Assembly (NCBI GenBank): GCA_027922465.2
Contig: BQMF02000103.1
Location: forward strand, 868,001-932,000
DNA from: Turritopsis dohrnii
Taxonomy: Eukaryota > Cnidaria > Hydrozoa > Anthoathecata > Oceaniidae
Length of the DNA: 64,000 nt
Reading direction: 5' to 3'
Below the pieces are notes generated by a model. That model had not been told where the DNA came from and did no database searches. It was given only the letters and a program-made list of their open reading frames with translations. Of this stretch, positions 10,892-23,673 are shown piece by piece (position 1 is the stretch's first letter; every line of letters begins with the position of its first letter). Position numbers and translations under genes: made by a program.

Positions 10892-12329
10892 CAGGTATAT
10901 ATAAAGCACCAAACAAGAGCTTTCAATGTATGAACATCAATGTATGATTTAGGAAGAAAAATATTAATGGCTATAACAAAATAATTGAACTTTTGAGTCA
11001 GAGACAAGAAGTATACAATATCAACCATTTAGGGCATTTCTAGCCACATATGGTCTTAAAATGATGCAATATTCAGAAATTATTGGTTTTCAGAGAACTT
11101 CAGACAATAAGTCATTTGGAAAGAACATATGACCCAATGCTTGTGAAAACCTCGAAACACTTGTTGACTCTGAAAAAACAACTATGATATGCAACGATTT
11201 TCCAGTCTATGGATACATTTTTATGGAGAATACATTTCATATATACGAGAGTCAGAACAGTGTACAGAAGTTACGAATCTGTGCTTATGCATAATAGAAC
11301 TCAAAAGCTATTGTTGCTCAAATCAGTTTGTTTTCTATTGTTCACTCCTTCCCTTATCCATCTCTACCTCACGTTCCCAAAACTCCTGAACTGAATAAGC
11401 TGTAACTGTTTAAGTTAAAGATAGAATAAACCCATAACAGCAAACATGTTTGAAAAATGTACCTCCTCTGGGAACTAAAGTTTTATTCATTGTGTTTTCA
11501 AGGAAAAATAAACGTGAAAATATCCTTTTTCCCCGTTTTACATGAATGCTTATACTTCTTTAGCTCGCATGAATTTATTGAATGAAAATATCCGCGTATT
11601 CTTTGTTTTCGCTGGTGAAAGATTCAGCCACAGGCAATCACGATTCTTCGGATACTGGTTTTGTCGGCAGTTCGTTTATCAGCATTTATTGAGTATTCTA
11701 AAATACCGTGCAGTCATCGGTCAATGATTTGGTGTGACTGAAGTGTAATGCATCAGGAGTCGCACACTTATCCCTTTTAGGTTACTTCTAAACGAACTAC
11801 TTTCTTTCATTGAGCTGATTTTTTTGCCGCAGATTTAGCGACTGTGGTCGTTCTTGTTTAATTAAAAAACTTTCGTTTAAACTTTCTTAACTTTGCATTT
11901 CCTTGTAAGTGAAATATGAAACAAAGGCATGTGGTTATACCAGCCACATCTACTGTCGTAAATTGAAAGAGTTGCTCTGTAAAACTGAAAAGCGAGATCC
12001 CATTTCATTTAGTTAGGAGATTTCATCACAAGATAGTGAAAGTTAGTTTTCGATTTTGTTTACTTTCACCTTCCAACCTTCAGTGCTACCTCTGTTTCAT
12101 TGTATTTTTTACTGATTGAATAACACTCGAAATACTCGACAACGCCTGGGTTAAATGGAGAGTTGTCAAATAAAACATAACATAAAACAATGCACCTTAT
12201 GTCGGTTATTTGTCCTCGAGAATCTTTCCATCGTGATTCTGGAATCTTTTTGGAATTGTTTTGGGCTTCTATGATCGTAGTAACCAGCCAGAAATGACTT
12301 TTAAGATTTCACATTTTATTTTGAAGCCA
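10892..12329. other. No gene recognised
   Basis: AT-rich spacer. Short open frames at 11189-11394 and 11542-11727 show no family resemblance. Confidence 0.5.
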
Positions 12330-12548
12330 ATAGACCTTTCCCGAATTTCTGACGCCCTCTAAGTTTCGCCTCTTTTTCAAACTCTTAATTACTTCTAATT
12401 ATTCCACTGGGGAACTGAAAGAACGAGTAACTATTACATACTGAAAACATTATGAAATTACAAAGACAGTAAAAAACATAGAAACGAGGCTAAACTTGAT
12501 AACTAAGTATTAACTCGGCATTTAAAAAGAAATTCGGGAAAGGTGTAT
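12330..12548. mobile_element. MITE of the ACCTTTCCCGAATT family, copy 1
   Basis: Begins ATAGACCTTTCCCGAATTT and ends AAATTCGGGAAAGGTGTAT, an inverted repeat of about 19 bp. Related copies are at 23362-23598 and 30311-30491, with a longer relative possible at 33311-37036. The interior carries a second inverted pair around CGCCTC / GAGGC. There is no coding capacity, and the target duplication is not clear. Confidence 0.75.
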
Positions 12549-13295
12549 TGTAAACTCCAACACCTTGTGATCTCTCAAACATGAATCTTAATGCATGTAT
12601 TAAATGTTTGGATAAACACTTAGGCCCAGTCTTCAGGGTCATATCATACACAAGAGAGAAACACTATTATTATTATTACACACACAGGGTGTGTAAACGC
12701 TTCAAACATATCATGGCTTACTCTCTTATGATAACATGTCAACTCTTCACACTCGGGTTGAATTCTCTCGACTGCTGCGCACGCATGTCACTGAAATCCT
12801 TGCTATTCTTCTATGCTCTTCTAAAATATTGGCCGTGTATCGCCTATTCCATCGAAGAGTCCGTTTCACGAAAAACGTTTTATTTTTTTAGGAAACTATT
12901 TCTTAAAACTGATTCAACGCGCACCATTTACTTTAGAGATTTATAATCTTACTTACGATATTTATTCACGAACAACTCTAAACAAGTTGTAACTCCCTCC
13001 CTATAAAAATGCATAGCAATAGTTTTTTGTAAACGAAATGTTATTATGATTTCTGTGAATTTTGGCTGATGTGCAGCATTTTTTACCTTTGCTGGGTGTT
13101 ATTATAATGGAGATCACTATGTTCTCCTTTAGAATAGGCTCAACTGTATTAATAACAAAGATGGCTTACATTTCAGACATGAATCATACACACTCCTGTA
13201 CTTAAATTCTAAGTTCTCCTTTTATATAGGTATCTAATAGACCATGTTTTAATACAATTTTAGGTAAGAGGTGATGTCGTATAGAAGGCATAATA

Positions 13296-14731
13296 ATGTC
13301 AAGCAAGAAGAAAGTTCCGGGTCAATTTGATTTATCGTTGATTGAGGTTAAATCTAAGGTGTGTATTGTATAATGAATGACGGAGGATGTTTTAAAAATC
13401 CACCTCCCCCTTTCACTCACATGAACTTTTCCTATTGGTCTATGTATTTATAAGTTGGTAACTACTTTTTTTACATTTTATTTATGTCTTATTACTCCAC
13501 TAAACTCAACTTCCCATATTCTGTACTACTGTTGCATATATCAGTAGAATATTTCATTTTTTCTTTTATATATAGTTTGAAGCTGAATTTCGACGGTTTT
13601 CATTAAAGCGTGAACAATTACAAACATTCAATGAATTCTATGATTTACTTGAACAAACACATGTCTTAGAGAAAATTCGATTTTCAATATATTATCGTCA
13701 TCCACAGCATGGAGATTTACTGCCAATTAATAATACTGAAAATTTCATGCATGCTTTACGTACTGCTACACCTTTGTTGAGGTTATTTCTTCAAAGAGGT
13801 ATTTTTTTGTTTTATTTTATTGATCTAATTTTTTCCAATATAGAATTCCCTAATCCCATGCGTCAATAATATTCTCACATGTCTAGGTGAATGAGACAAA
13901 AATTCACAATAAAATCAGAAAATCTCGGAATCGTGGGCTTTTGTCCTGGTTTAACAAATTTTTAAACAATTTAATTTTTGACCTGATTTTTTTTTGTTGT
14001 GTTGGTTGTCACTCGATACACTGCCAGTCTTGCAATGGTGTTGGAACCTAGTTATGATTTTGATTGAATTTCTATTGTACTAAAATACATTTCTATCTTC
14101 AGGTGATATTCCAGAACCAGCTAATGGCTTAAATGCCAGCAAAGGTAGTGTAGGAGCCAACCCAGGGGCTGTTGTAAACAAGCGACTACAAATAAGTGTA
14201 CCACAAGATTTCCGACGAGTGTCTGCAATTATTGATGTTGACATATTACCAGAAAGTATCCGTAGAGTTCGTTTATGTAAACACAACTCTGATAAACCTC
14301 TTGGATTTTATATACGTGATGGAACAAGTATTCGAGTCACAACTGATGGACTTGATAAGGTTCCTGGTATATTTGTGTCTCGTTTAGTACCTGGTGGTTT
14401 GGCAGAAAGCACTGGATTGCTTTCTGTTAATGATGAGGTATTAGAAGTAAATGGAATTGAAGTTTCTGGTAAAAGCTTAGATCAGGTAACTGAGATGATG
14501 GTTGCAAACAGTCAGAATCTCATTGTAACAGTGAAACCTGTTCATCAAGGACTTCCAGCAAATGGTGTCAAAGCCAGTGGTATGGAGTATAGGGCATCAA
14601 CAGGGGCCAAAGGCATATCTCCACTAGCTAGAGGTCAGTCTGGATATTTGCCGCCAACAGACATGGGGCCAATAGATTCTGATGAAGAAGAAGGTCCTGT
14701 CATAACTGGTGATGGTGTAGTTCATGTGTAG
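13296..14731 (+). CDS. par6: PAR-6 cell polarity scaffold protein
   Basis: Three coding exons, 13296-13358, 13576-13798 and 14103-14731, join in frame into 304 residues with GT-AG junctions. PAR-6 links Cdc42 to atypical protein kinase C in the PAR complex at the cell cortex. An N-terminal PB1 domain (about 12-96) includes the [15 protein letters not shown] segment. A semi-CRIB motif, [20 protein letters not shown], spans 126-145. A PDZ domain (about 150-242) has its ligand loop PLGFYI. The tail is short and ends acidic (DSDEEEG), making the protein somewhat shorter than vertebrate PAR6 (about 350). An AG acceptor 32 nt upstream of the ATG suggests a 5' UTR intron or trans-splice site. The next gene follows on the same strand after 1.6 kb. 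Confidence 0.95.
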
Positions 14732-16298
14732 CATCTGTTTTTTTATATCCTGATGCATGCATGGAGGCAGCTTTCATAGGAAAGAGATGTATTTTTTATA
14801 AGAAAATTTATTTTCTATAGAAGTGACAGTACTATTCATGAAACTTGCAGGGAAGAAAGTATATATAATAGAAGATTTCTCAACATAAAGTAGGACAGTG
14901 ATATTCAAGATGGCAAATGATTTGGAAGTATTTAAAAAAATGCAGATAGAATATGGTAACACATCATTTTTGTGTGACAATTGATAACGTTTAAAGGATA
15001 GTAATATAAAAATGGCCAGAATGTTTGAGCAATTATCTTTTGTTTTTTATTGATTTCCATTAGTGAAGAAGTACCCTGTTCTTTCTTGTCAAAACTTCTA
15101 ATCCATTATGAGAGGACTACAGATTTCATATGCTTTCTCTTCTACTCTTTTCTACAAAATTCTTGTTGGTCATTTGCACCATATTACTAATCAATCAATG
15201 TATAATGTTGAACTTAATTGTATATTTCATGTTTTTAATGCTTTTGGAAAATATTTTATAAAAAATGACGTTCCATTTTCAGACTTTCATATATACCAGT
15301 GGAAAATATATTAATTCAACTTCCATGGGTTAATACAAAAAGGTCATGTTAAATGTAATACGTGGAACTTGAAAAACTGAAATTTTAATTTCCTTTCAAT
15401 ATTTCTTTTGTTACCATGTTGATTGTTTCCGGTAATTTCTTTAGTTCTTCCATGAAAGAGATATTCATTTATAATGTGGTTTGGTTGTTTTCACTAGTAG
15501 CTCTTTCATTCTTTGCATTTTGCCTTCTCTCACAAACATAACTAGACAATTTTGGAATGATGTATTTTTGATTGATGGGATATAATTTTAATTCAGCCAG
15601 TTTTTGTTTCTCACTTTCACAAGAATTTATTTATATTACCATATTTTAGATATTTTCTAGAAAGAAATTAATGTTATCTAAGGTTTTCATGTATAATGTC
15701 TCTCTACAATTGTTTCACAAAGAACGGTTTGATTTCATCTTACTAATGTCCTAGAACTTGTTTCATTGTTTATGTAAATAAATTGTAATAATCGATTCAT
15801 GCATTCCTGTAAGATGATTGTTTCCTTACCTTGTTTTTTTATCTAGAAGATTCTTTGTTGTTTCATTCTCTGCATGAGCATCGGACACTTGGTTGTTTCT
15901 ATTTACTTGATTTAAGCACACCATAATTGTGGTTTGGTATTATTGAAAATACTTGTGTTTTTCTCCGTCAGAATGATTAAGTTCAAGTACTTATCAGTAC
16001 ATGTTTGCTTCTGAATGACAACATTGTCATGGCAACATTGTCAACTATAAACTTGCCTTTTTCCCAGAGGATGATGAATACGGTTTTCCAAGTCTTAAAT
16101 TGAGACCACCATCTCATTCTTTTCTTATGAATATTCTAAAATATGTATTTGACTTCCTGATCCAAAATTGTTGATGCATCGTATTTTTATCTGGATGCCC
16201 TTGTCAGGAAATATGTGAACTTGTTTGAGTGTGATTCAAATACATTTTATTTTGCTTAGCATGTTGAAATATATTTTTATTGCTCAGTTTAAATAGAA
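14732..16298. other. PAR-6 3' UTR and intergenic spacer
   Basis: AT-rich DNA without coding features. Several poly(A)-signal-like words occur, for example AATAAA near 15778, so the PAR-6 3' UTR may be long. No repeat boundary was recognised. Confidence 0.5.
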
Positions 16299-19200
16299 AT
16301 GGAAGTAAAAGATATGGAAGATAAGGAACTTTTGAAAATACGTATTGAGACATTAAAGAGTAAGTTCTTTATTATGGAAATGAATTTTTCTGCTGATCTT
16401 TAATATTTTTTTCAACAAAAATATTGGCCATTTTTTATGTTATTTTTTATGGCCTGATTTTAACTGCAGTGTTAATTGTATAATTTTAGCTATGATTGGT
16501 CGATTAAAGAAAGAGAAAGAATTTCAGGCAACAGTTTCTTGCAAGCAAAGGTGATTTGTAGTTCTTCAAACAGGTATTTTTCTCTCGAAGACTCGCATTA
16601 AACGTTATTGTTGGTTTTCAGCATGATAGAAGATCTACAAAACAATCCAAGAAAGTTGTCATGTCCGAATCTTTCCACTCCACACACTCATAGTAGATAC
16701 AAGTATAGAAAACAAACAACCAAAATAAACAAACCATTTCCTGAAGAAAAGTTTATTATGCCGCAACCCAGTAATTCATCGAACTTTGTCCAAAACAAAA
16801 GTTCAGATAAATTTAAATGGAGAAAGTATTCATTAGACAAACCACAACGACCATATCGCATATTGACAAAATGGTCTCTCCAAAAACCACAACAAATAAA
16901 CAGTGCTAATACTGCAAACAAACTTATTCATACAAAAGTTCCTGTTAGAACGTTGACTGGAGCTCATGGTAATATTATAAATACAACAGATATTTCTAAA
17001 AGGAAATCAAGCCATCAAGTGGATATAAGGTCAAAATACAAGTATGTAAAGAAGAGTGAGAAGACATCTTGTAATAAGGGAAGCAAGGATTTGTGGAAAC
17101 CATCACACTACACCACTCAGAATATTAATTCCACAAAATACAAGTTTGTGAAGATCAATTCTTATAAATTTCAACATCACCAAGGGATTTCCTATACAAA
17201 TGAAGATTCTTTTTTACGTAAAAGATATAATGTTGTTCGAAAAACATTTGTTCCAACCGTAAGTATTTACAGAGTTCACAACGTCTGGCAAATCTGGGAA
17301 AAACTATGTTTGACAGGAGGTTTCTGGAAAGTCAGGGAATGTCAGGGAAAAAAAGCTTTTTTGCCCTTTAGGTCAGGAAAAGTCACGGAAAAATTTCTTA
17401 AGATAGTTTATAACAGTATCTATTACTGACTTTGTTCAATGATAATTTTCATTTTGTTTCGTTTCAGAGTTAACTAACATAGTATTGTAATGTCTTAATT
17501 TTGTCTTAAATGTTTTATCCCTTTCTCTAGCCTGTTAATTGAATGTGCAATCTTCACTCTGTGGCAGTTTAAGTAGGCAGTAAAAGCAGGGAAAACAGGG
17601 TGTTTTTAGAGAATAGTCAGGAAAAATGATAGGTTTTTTACTCCTTAAAGCTAGGGAAAATATTTTGGGGAAAGTGCTACGAACCCTGATTTACATGGAT
17701 CCCTTTTTTCACAGATTTTTTTGAAGTTGAATCCATATTCTCCCTTTTGGCCACTTCCTTTTCACTTTTGTTGCCTTTTTATCACATTTTATAACAATAG
17801 AATGCATCTGTAAACAAGAGATGGGTTTTACCAAAACCGAAAAGAAGAGAAACATTTTCGTCTAGGTTATTTACTCATCTTCTTATCATTGATTATTTCT
17901 ATATGCTGTTATACAATTCCTTCCATATGATTGTATATCTTTCTTGATGCTTTTTTTCTTCAGACGGTTGAAGTATGTTCAAAGGAAATTTGTGAGGTGT
18001 CCATCTTCAAATTCACAAGTATGGTTGACAGTTTTGCTGATCTGCAGCTGACTTCAGAGATCTGCATGATATTGTTTTTATGAGTATATTTTTAATATTA
18101 ATTTTTATGATATTATCAGGAATATGCAAGGAACATATCTTCAAAGAAAAGACTCCCCAATTCTCCGAACAAGAATCTAATTTTGTCAAGGCATGGTACA
18201 CACTACAAAGTTGCTGGAAATCTACGTTCTTTGCGAAGACTTAGTAATGATGGTGAGCATCTTTTATCGTTATTATTAGAAGATTCACGTTTCCAATCAC
18301 ACAGTTTGTGACTAACGTTTTATTCATATTTCTTTCGGCGCAAATTAAAATTATTTGGGCTTTAATGGGACTAAGTTCACTTATTGCCTTCATCCTGTCA
18401 GTACGTCGTGAAACATTGGAAAAGTCGGTTTTGTAGAACATGTTCATTTTTCCAAATAACTTTATGCTTATGTAACTTTCCGAACATTATGTTTACAAAA
18501 CTTATTTAGGAAATTATTTGAAAAGAAAGCCCAGTCTGTCGAGCCAGTTGGCAAGCAGAAGTAAATATATAAAACGAACTGTCAAACCATTATCTGTTAA
18601 GCGGAAAATAGCCAGGTACGTGGTGTGTGGTTAAAGAACGTTTTTATTTAATAAAGTCTTGAATGTCAGATCTGCTGGCGCTCCACTCCCAACCTCATAA
18701 AGGAAAATGAAGTTTGTTGTTTACTTTTCACTTTAGTCAAGTTTTAAAACGTGTGATTGCTACCCGTCCACAATGTAAAAAAGACAACACAACAAAGTTC
18801 TGTTTATTTTACAGCAGATTTGGTAAGAAGTCACATTCAAGTATTCATGGCGAATATGCATGATTTTTAACGGTTCTAATATCTGTAAATGCGATTTCCT
18901 TTTCCTTGTATTTCGTTTCAACAGGAAAATGTAAACGGGGTAAAGATTGTAAATATATTCATGACCCTGAAAAAATTGCTGTGTGCACAAGGTAATGTAT
19001 TGAAATTGAAAATGAAATTTGATATTTCTCTCAGCAAACTATGCACTTTACTTGTTTGCTATTTTTTGATATTTATTTCCTTGTTTTGTTTCTTATGCGC
19101 AGGTTTCTACGTGGCACATGTAAGGGTGAAAATTGCCCTTTTTCGCATAAGATCGATCCAAAGAAGGTAATAAACATTTTCAACATCAGTACTTCCCTTT

Positions 19201-20562
19201 AGAGCTAAAAAACATACCCTTTACCAAATATAACGTTGGAAGATAAAAACCATTAAACAATGTTCAGCTTTACTAAGGAGATTATTTCTGTTGTTTCAGA
19301 TGCCTGTTTGTTCATACTTCTTACTTTGTTGTTTCAGATGCCTGTTTGTTCATACTTCTTACTTGGAAAATGTACGACAGACCAGTGTCCCTATCGCCAT
19401 GTGAATGTTTCCGATACCGCCGAAGTATGCCAGGAGTTTCTCAAAGGTTACTGTCCACAAGAAGAGAAGGTATTTGGCTTTCTGATATGTTGCACTAAAT
19501 GTTTGCTCGCAATTAATGAGATATTTCATAATGAGACTTTGTTTTTCACTTCTCACCAGAGCAGTAGTATTTGTAAGTACAGTGTAAAACATTCGAATTA
19601 TTCAAATATCCAAAAGGTTCGAAGGTTTATTTTCGAAAAAACACTACCCTTCGTCCTAAACGTTCAACCTGTGTCTGTCATATCTGAAACTTTTCAAACA
19701 CCACTATTTGCTTATGTTATATCTCATCATGTTCTTTTTCAGTGCACCAAAAAACATATCCTCTACTGCATGGAATTTTCGACATCTGGTACATGTTCAC
19801 TCGGTTCGAAATGTCGATTGATCCACCGATTAAAAACGAAGAAACGAAAGCGAACCTCGTCCCTGTCCGGAGCTCGTAGACCAAAGGCTTTTCGAAATAA
19901 GAAGAGAGACTCCGGAAATTCGACATTTTTAAAATCACGCGAAGAAGGGATGTCAACTTTGACCGATTTGCCACTAAGGAATGATTCACCTCTCAGGAAC
20001 AATGGTAGAGCTAGTCTTTTTTTCTGGGTTTTTACAGAACTTCGTTGCAAGGTGATATCCTAAAGCGATATAAGCTACAGTTACTGCATGATATATTTTG
20101 TAGGACATTTACTACCGAAATTCATTAGTTCGAAATTAAATATGATGAACAGGTTAGAAATATTCCTACCTTACTTTTCTTGGATCCGAGAATTTATAAT
20201 GTTGGTTATAAATCTTCCGGTGGTCTTTTAACCTGTTTTTGAGATTTGGAAGATAACGTTTTTGTGTTCTTCCGGTGGTCTTTTAACCTGTGTTTGAGAT
20301 TTGGGAGATAACGTTTTTGTGTTTTCTTTTTTTAAGTGACACTAAAGTAGATGTATTGCCGTCGTCATCCTGTGTCATGAGAAATCTGTTTGGCACGAAC
20401 ACGCCATCTTCAACGTCAGCCGTTGTTCAACCGACAACGTGTGATAAGGGACACTTTATACCACTTGATGTCTCGTCATCTGACGACGACGATGAAGGCA
20501 GCTGTCGCGAGCATACTTCCAGAAGATTCTCTTTTAAAGAACAAGATTTCATCGCACTCTAA
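16299..20562 (+). CDS. zc3h3: ZC3H3-like CCCH zinc-finger protein
   Basis: Twelve exons are proposed: 16299-16359, 16490-16550, 16622-17258, 17964-17996, 18120-18252, 18510-18615, 18737-18822, 18925-18991, 19103-19166, 19338-19469, 19743-20004 and 20348-20562. They join in frame to about 618 residues. ZC3H3 proteins act in nuclear mRNA 3'-end processing and poly(A) RNA export. The N-terminus is lysine-rich, with repeated K-Y-K-[YFW] motifs (RYKYRK, KFKWRK, KYKYVK, KYKFVK). Five CCCH fingers follow at about 366-385, 393-410, 420-437, 447-465 and 469-488, each C-x7/8-C-x4/5-C-x3-H; the fourth spans an intron. After finger five comes a basic tail, then SSSDDDDEG near the end. Exon 4 is uncertain: 17974-18018 also keeps frame and encodes YVQRKFVR. 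The last acceptor (20347) is weak. Confidence 0.85.
17259..17963. repeat. ZC3H3 intron with CAGGGAA-type repeat
   Basis: The intron holds repeated words such as GTCAGGGAA and CAGGAAAA at 17310-17400 and again at 17580-17650. The host reading frame would run on into this repeat to a stop at 17429 if the donor at 17259 were not used. The repeat class is not identified. Confidence 0.4.
19291..19365 (+). repeat. 38-bp tandem duplication of a splice acceptor
   Basis: The segment TTGTTTCAGATGCCTGTTTG and the 18 bases after it are repeated with a 38-bp period, so the 3' splice site of ZC3H3 exon 10 occurs twice (AG at 19298-19299 and 19336-19337). Only the second acceptor keeps the zinc-finger frame. 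Confidence 0.9.
20213..20323 (+). repeat. 55-bp tandem duplication in last ZC3H3 intron
   Basis: Two near-identical 55-bp copies begin TCTTCCGGTGGTCTTTTAAC at 20213 and 20268, just upstream of the proposed final exon. They differ at only a few positions, so the duplication is recent. Confidence 0.85.
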
Positions 20563-22357
20563 CGTTAAAAGGTTGGTATGTTTATGGTTGTCTTCTTTAT
20601 TTTTGTGTTTGTTTATTGTATTTATTTATTAAAAAGAAAGAAAAGAAAAATGTGAATGAATTATATCAGATTTTTTTTTTGCTTGTTAACAAAGCTTTAC
20701 ATTCAAGTTAAAAAACGAATTATTGCCTCTTATTGCCTCAACGTAAATATACCGGTAAACGATAGATAGGTTAGCAAGTATACCACTGTGGTTGCTATGA
20801 ACTGACAAAGTGTTGTATCGGTTTTACAATTCTTAGTGGTTCTGGTACATACGATTTGGAGCTAACCTCTGTTACACCGACAAATGTAGTAATTCCGACA
20901 TGTAGCTAGTAGCTCCGGTAAGTGTAGTAATTTCGCTAAATGCAGTGTTACTGCCGCTGGCCAAACTTGTGACGAAACAGAAACAACGACAGTATAGTTT
21001 CCCTTTGTGATTTTGACGCGTCTTCACATAGAATGACGGCTACAAATAAAATTCAAGTACAAAATTAACTAATGTGAAATAGCACAAAAAATATACAAGA
21101 ACTAAACCAATAAATGTAGACATAAACCAAGAAAAAAACTACCTTAAGGAAACTAATTTTCGCGGGTATTAATTTTCGCGGTTGGATGGGTCAAAATGGC
21201 CAATTTTCGCGTAACTTATTTTCGCGGTTGAAGGATTTTTACGAAATTCGTGGAACTTATTTATTTTCTTATTAGCACGAACCAATTGTTTACAAAATTG
21301 AAATTCAGCATTAGCCTGTTAACAACAACAACAACAAGTCTTGATATTTGAAATACATTCTCTCAAAGTCATTTATAATTGGTAACAATCTTTTCCGCTC
21401 CCAAGTGTACATCAGACGGTCAAGATTGTCATCCTTATTTTTACCACTGTAAATGTACTCAATGTGCTTGATGATTCCGAAATCATACTGACAAATTCAT
21501 TTCTTTCGACGAAGAACTTTTAAATACGTAATCCTGACATACCGGATTTTAGAAGACTACTGAGGCTACAACTATGCTGTTTAACAGGTTTTCCAAATTC
21601 ACACTTTCTAATGAACAAACTAAAACTAATATCCGCAGTGGATGAAGAACAATGATCTACATGATCCAACGATCTTCTTGACTACGTCAAATGTAGTAAA
21701 CGCATTGAAGGTTGAAATGAGCCATAATTAGGCAAAACACATCAAGGTCTTCGCCAAGTAACTTTTCCAGTGTTATCAGGTGGATGCGTAATAACAGGCT
21801 TATTATGAAAAGAGACTGTTTATAAAGCAAAATGAGTCATAATTAAGCAAAACACATGAACGTCTTCATCAAGTAGCCATAATAAAAGGAATGACTATTA
21901 ATCAAATAGGTCTACATAAAGTTGGGACTTTTCGTTACTGATGCTAACTGAAAATGCCTTGATGTTTGAAATTAGATATATGATTTTCTAGTTATAAGTG
22001 ATATAAGTGGTATGGTAGTATTTAGTTTATAGTATTTTTCTGGTTATATATCAGTTCAAATCTTTTTATTAGCTATCTACACTGTCTTTGTGTATAAAGG
22101 CTTTAAAAGAATCTGGTTCAAAAAATCAGTTATTTCAAATGCAAAGGAAACAAATTCTATGATAGATAATGATATAAATATTGAGCAAATTTTATTGTAG
22201 AGAACGTCTGTTGTTACCAAATCAATAGTGAGCAACTACAACGGCAACGTGGACGACGTGAAGTATTTGTGAATAGCATTTTGAAGAACTTCTTTTTATT
22301 GGAGAACTTATTCAATCGATAAACTTATAACGACTAGAAAGTTATCGACCTTCTATA
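20563..22357. other. Intergenic spacer with TTCGCGG repeat fragment
   Basis: No gene was recognised. At 21155-21230 the words AATTTTCGCGG and TTTTCGCGGTTG recur four times in about 75 bp, a fragment of a dispersed repeat. The rest is AT-rich. Confidence 0.5.
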
Positions 22358-23361
22358 AAGGCTCGTTTCCATTTAACTACATTTTCTGCTGTAGCGTAAA
22401 AAACTCAAGAGCATTTTCATGGCGCATGGGCAACTTGCAAAAAATACCGCTGACCGAGAGAATTTATGCTCTTTAAGATTGCTCTTGAGTTTAGCTGATA
22501 GCCAATCATTTTTCAGTATTTTGTAAACATTACGTAATTTTCTCAGAAAAGAACATCGGGAAGATTTTTTGATGATGATTTTGAAATTGAGGGAGCCACT
22601 GAAGAAAGTAATTCCTCAAGTCTTACTGTTGACATCCTGAAGGCCTTAAAAAATATTCTTGATCAAACAACATAAGATCTTTAATCAAAATTGTGAACAG
22701 TCCCTTTGAACGTCTTTCTTGAAATAATTTTCTCATCCATAGTTTCCTCGTTTTCGTAGTTTTGTATTTCTGTCTGCGACGTAAACGTAAGATAAACAAG
22801 AGGCCCACAGGCCTTAAGGTCAGCGCAAATTGGATGCTTAAAATATCACACGAATACAGCTTGCGACAAAGAAACCTGCATTTCTAAAATACAGCTTGAT
22901 TAGTTTCTAGAAAGCCCATAACGGTTGGTGGACATGTGAATCGAAAATGCAAATTCACTCGCCTTACAGGGAGCGTAAAATCCACTATGATGAAAGGACT
23001 CCCAAATATTTTCACAATGCAAAAAATTTAAATTGCCCGTGATGATGCCGTGTTCCACAGTAGTATGGAATAGGCCAGATGTCGAATGAATGATAACCGG
23101 AGACACCTGACCTTTCACACAGATTATTTTCTCTAACATTGATAGCCGATCTATATGCCATCAAGACCAAAACCCCAAATTCTTAAGAGCCGAATGACAA
23201 ATCGATCATAACGTATTATGCGCATATTGTTTTCCAATAAATTAATTGAACCGAAGTCGTCTTAGTTAGAAGGTCAAGGACAAATTCATTAAAAACATGG
23301 AAGCTAAGAGTAAGTAATCGGTAAACGTCTTAATAGAAGATCTCCCTGCGTTTCCAAGACA

Positions 23362-23598
23362 ATAGACCTTTCCCGAATTTCAGTTTAAACACTGAATTGT
23401 GGCCGAGTTTCATATCTAACCTCGTTTTTATGCAATTCATTGCTCCACTGATTTCATTACTTTATAACTTAATGATAGTCTCTATTATTCCTAATTCCCA
23501 TTCCAATAATTAGAAGTAGTTTGAATGTTAAAAGCGAGGTTAGACACGACAACTCGGTCACAATGCATCGTTTAAACATGAATTCGGGAAAGGTCTAT
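23362..23598. mobile_element. MITE of the ACCTTTCCCGAATT family, copy 2
   Basis: Begins ATAGACCTTTCCCGAATTT and ends AATTCGGGAAAGGTCTAT. The interior has an inverted pair around CTAACCTCG and CGAGGTTAG. Its right end directly abuts the ISL2EU-like element that starts at 23599. Confidence 0.8.
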
Positions 23599-23673
23599 AC
23601 GGCTTTTCATTAATCATTGCGCAATACATTTTCATACATGAAAACGAGGCATTGTTTGTAGCGACCAAACAAA

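Noticed and set aside
12581..12946. 121-residue open frame
   Set aside because: No recognisable family, cysteine/aromatic-rich composition typical of chance frames, and no splice or start context.
18889..19170. 93-residue open frame as a separate gene
   Set aside because: It reads through two ZC3H3 exons and an intron in the wrong frame; the zinc-finger frame is the coding one.
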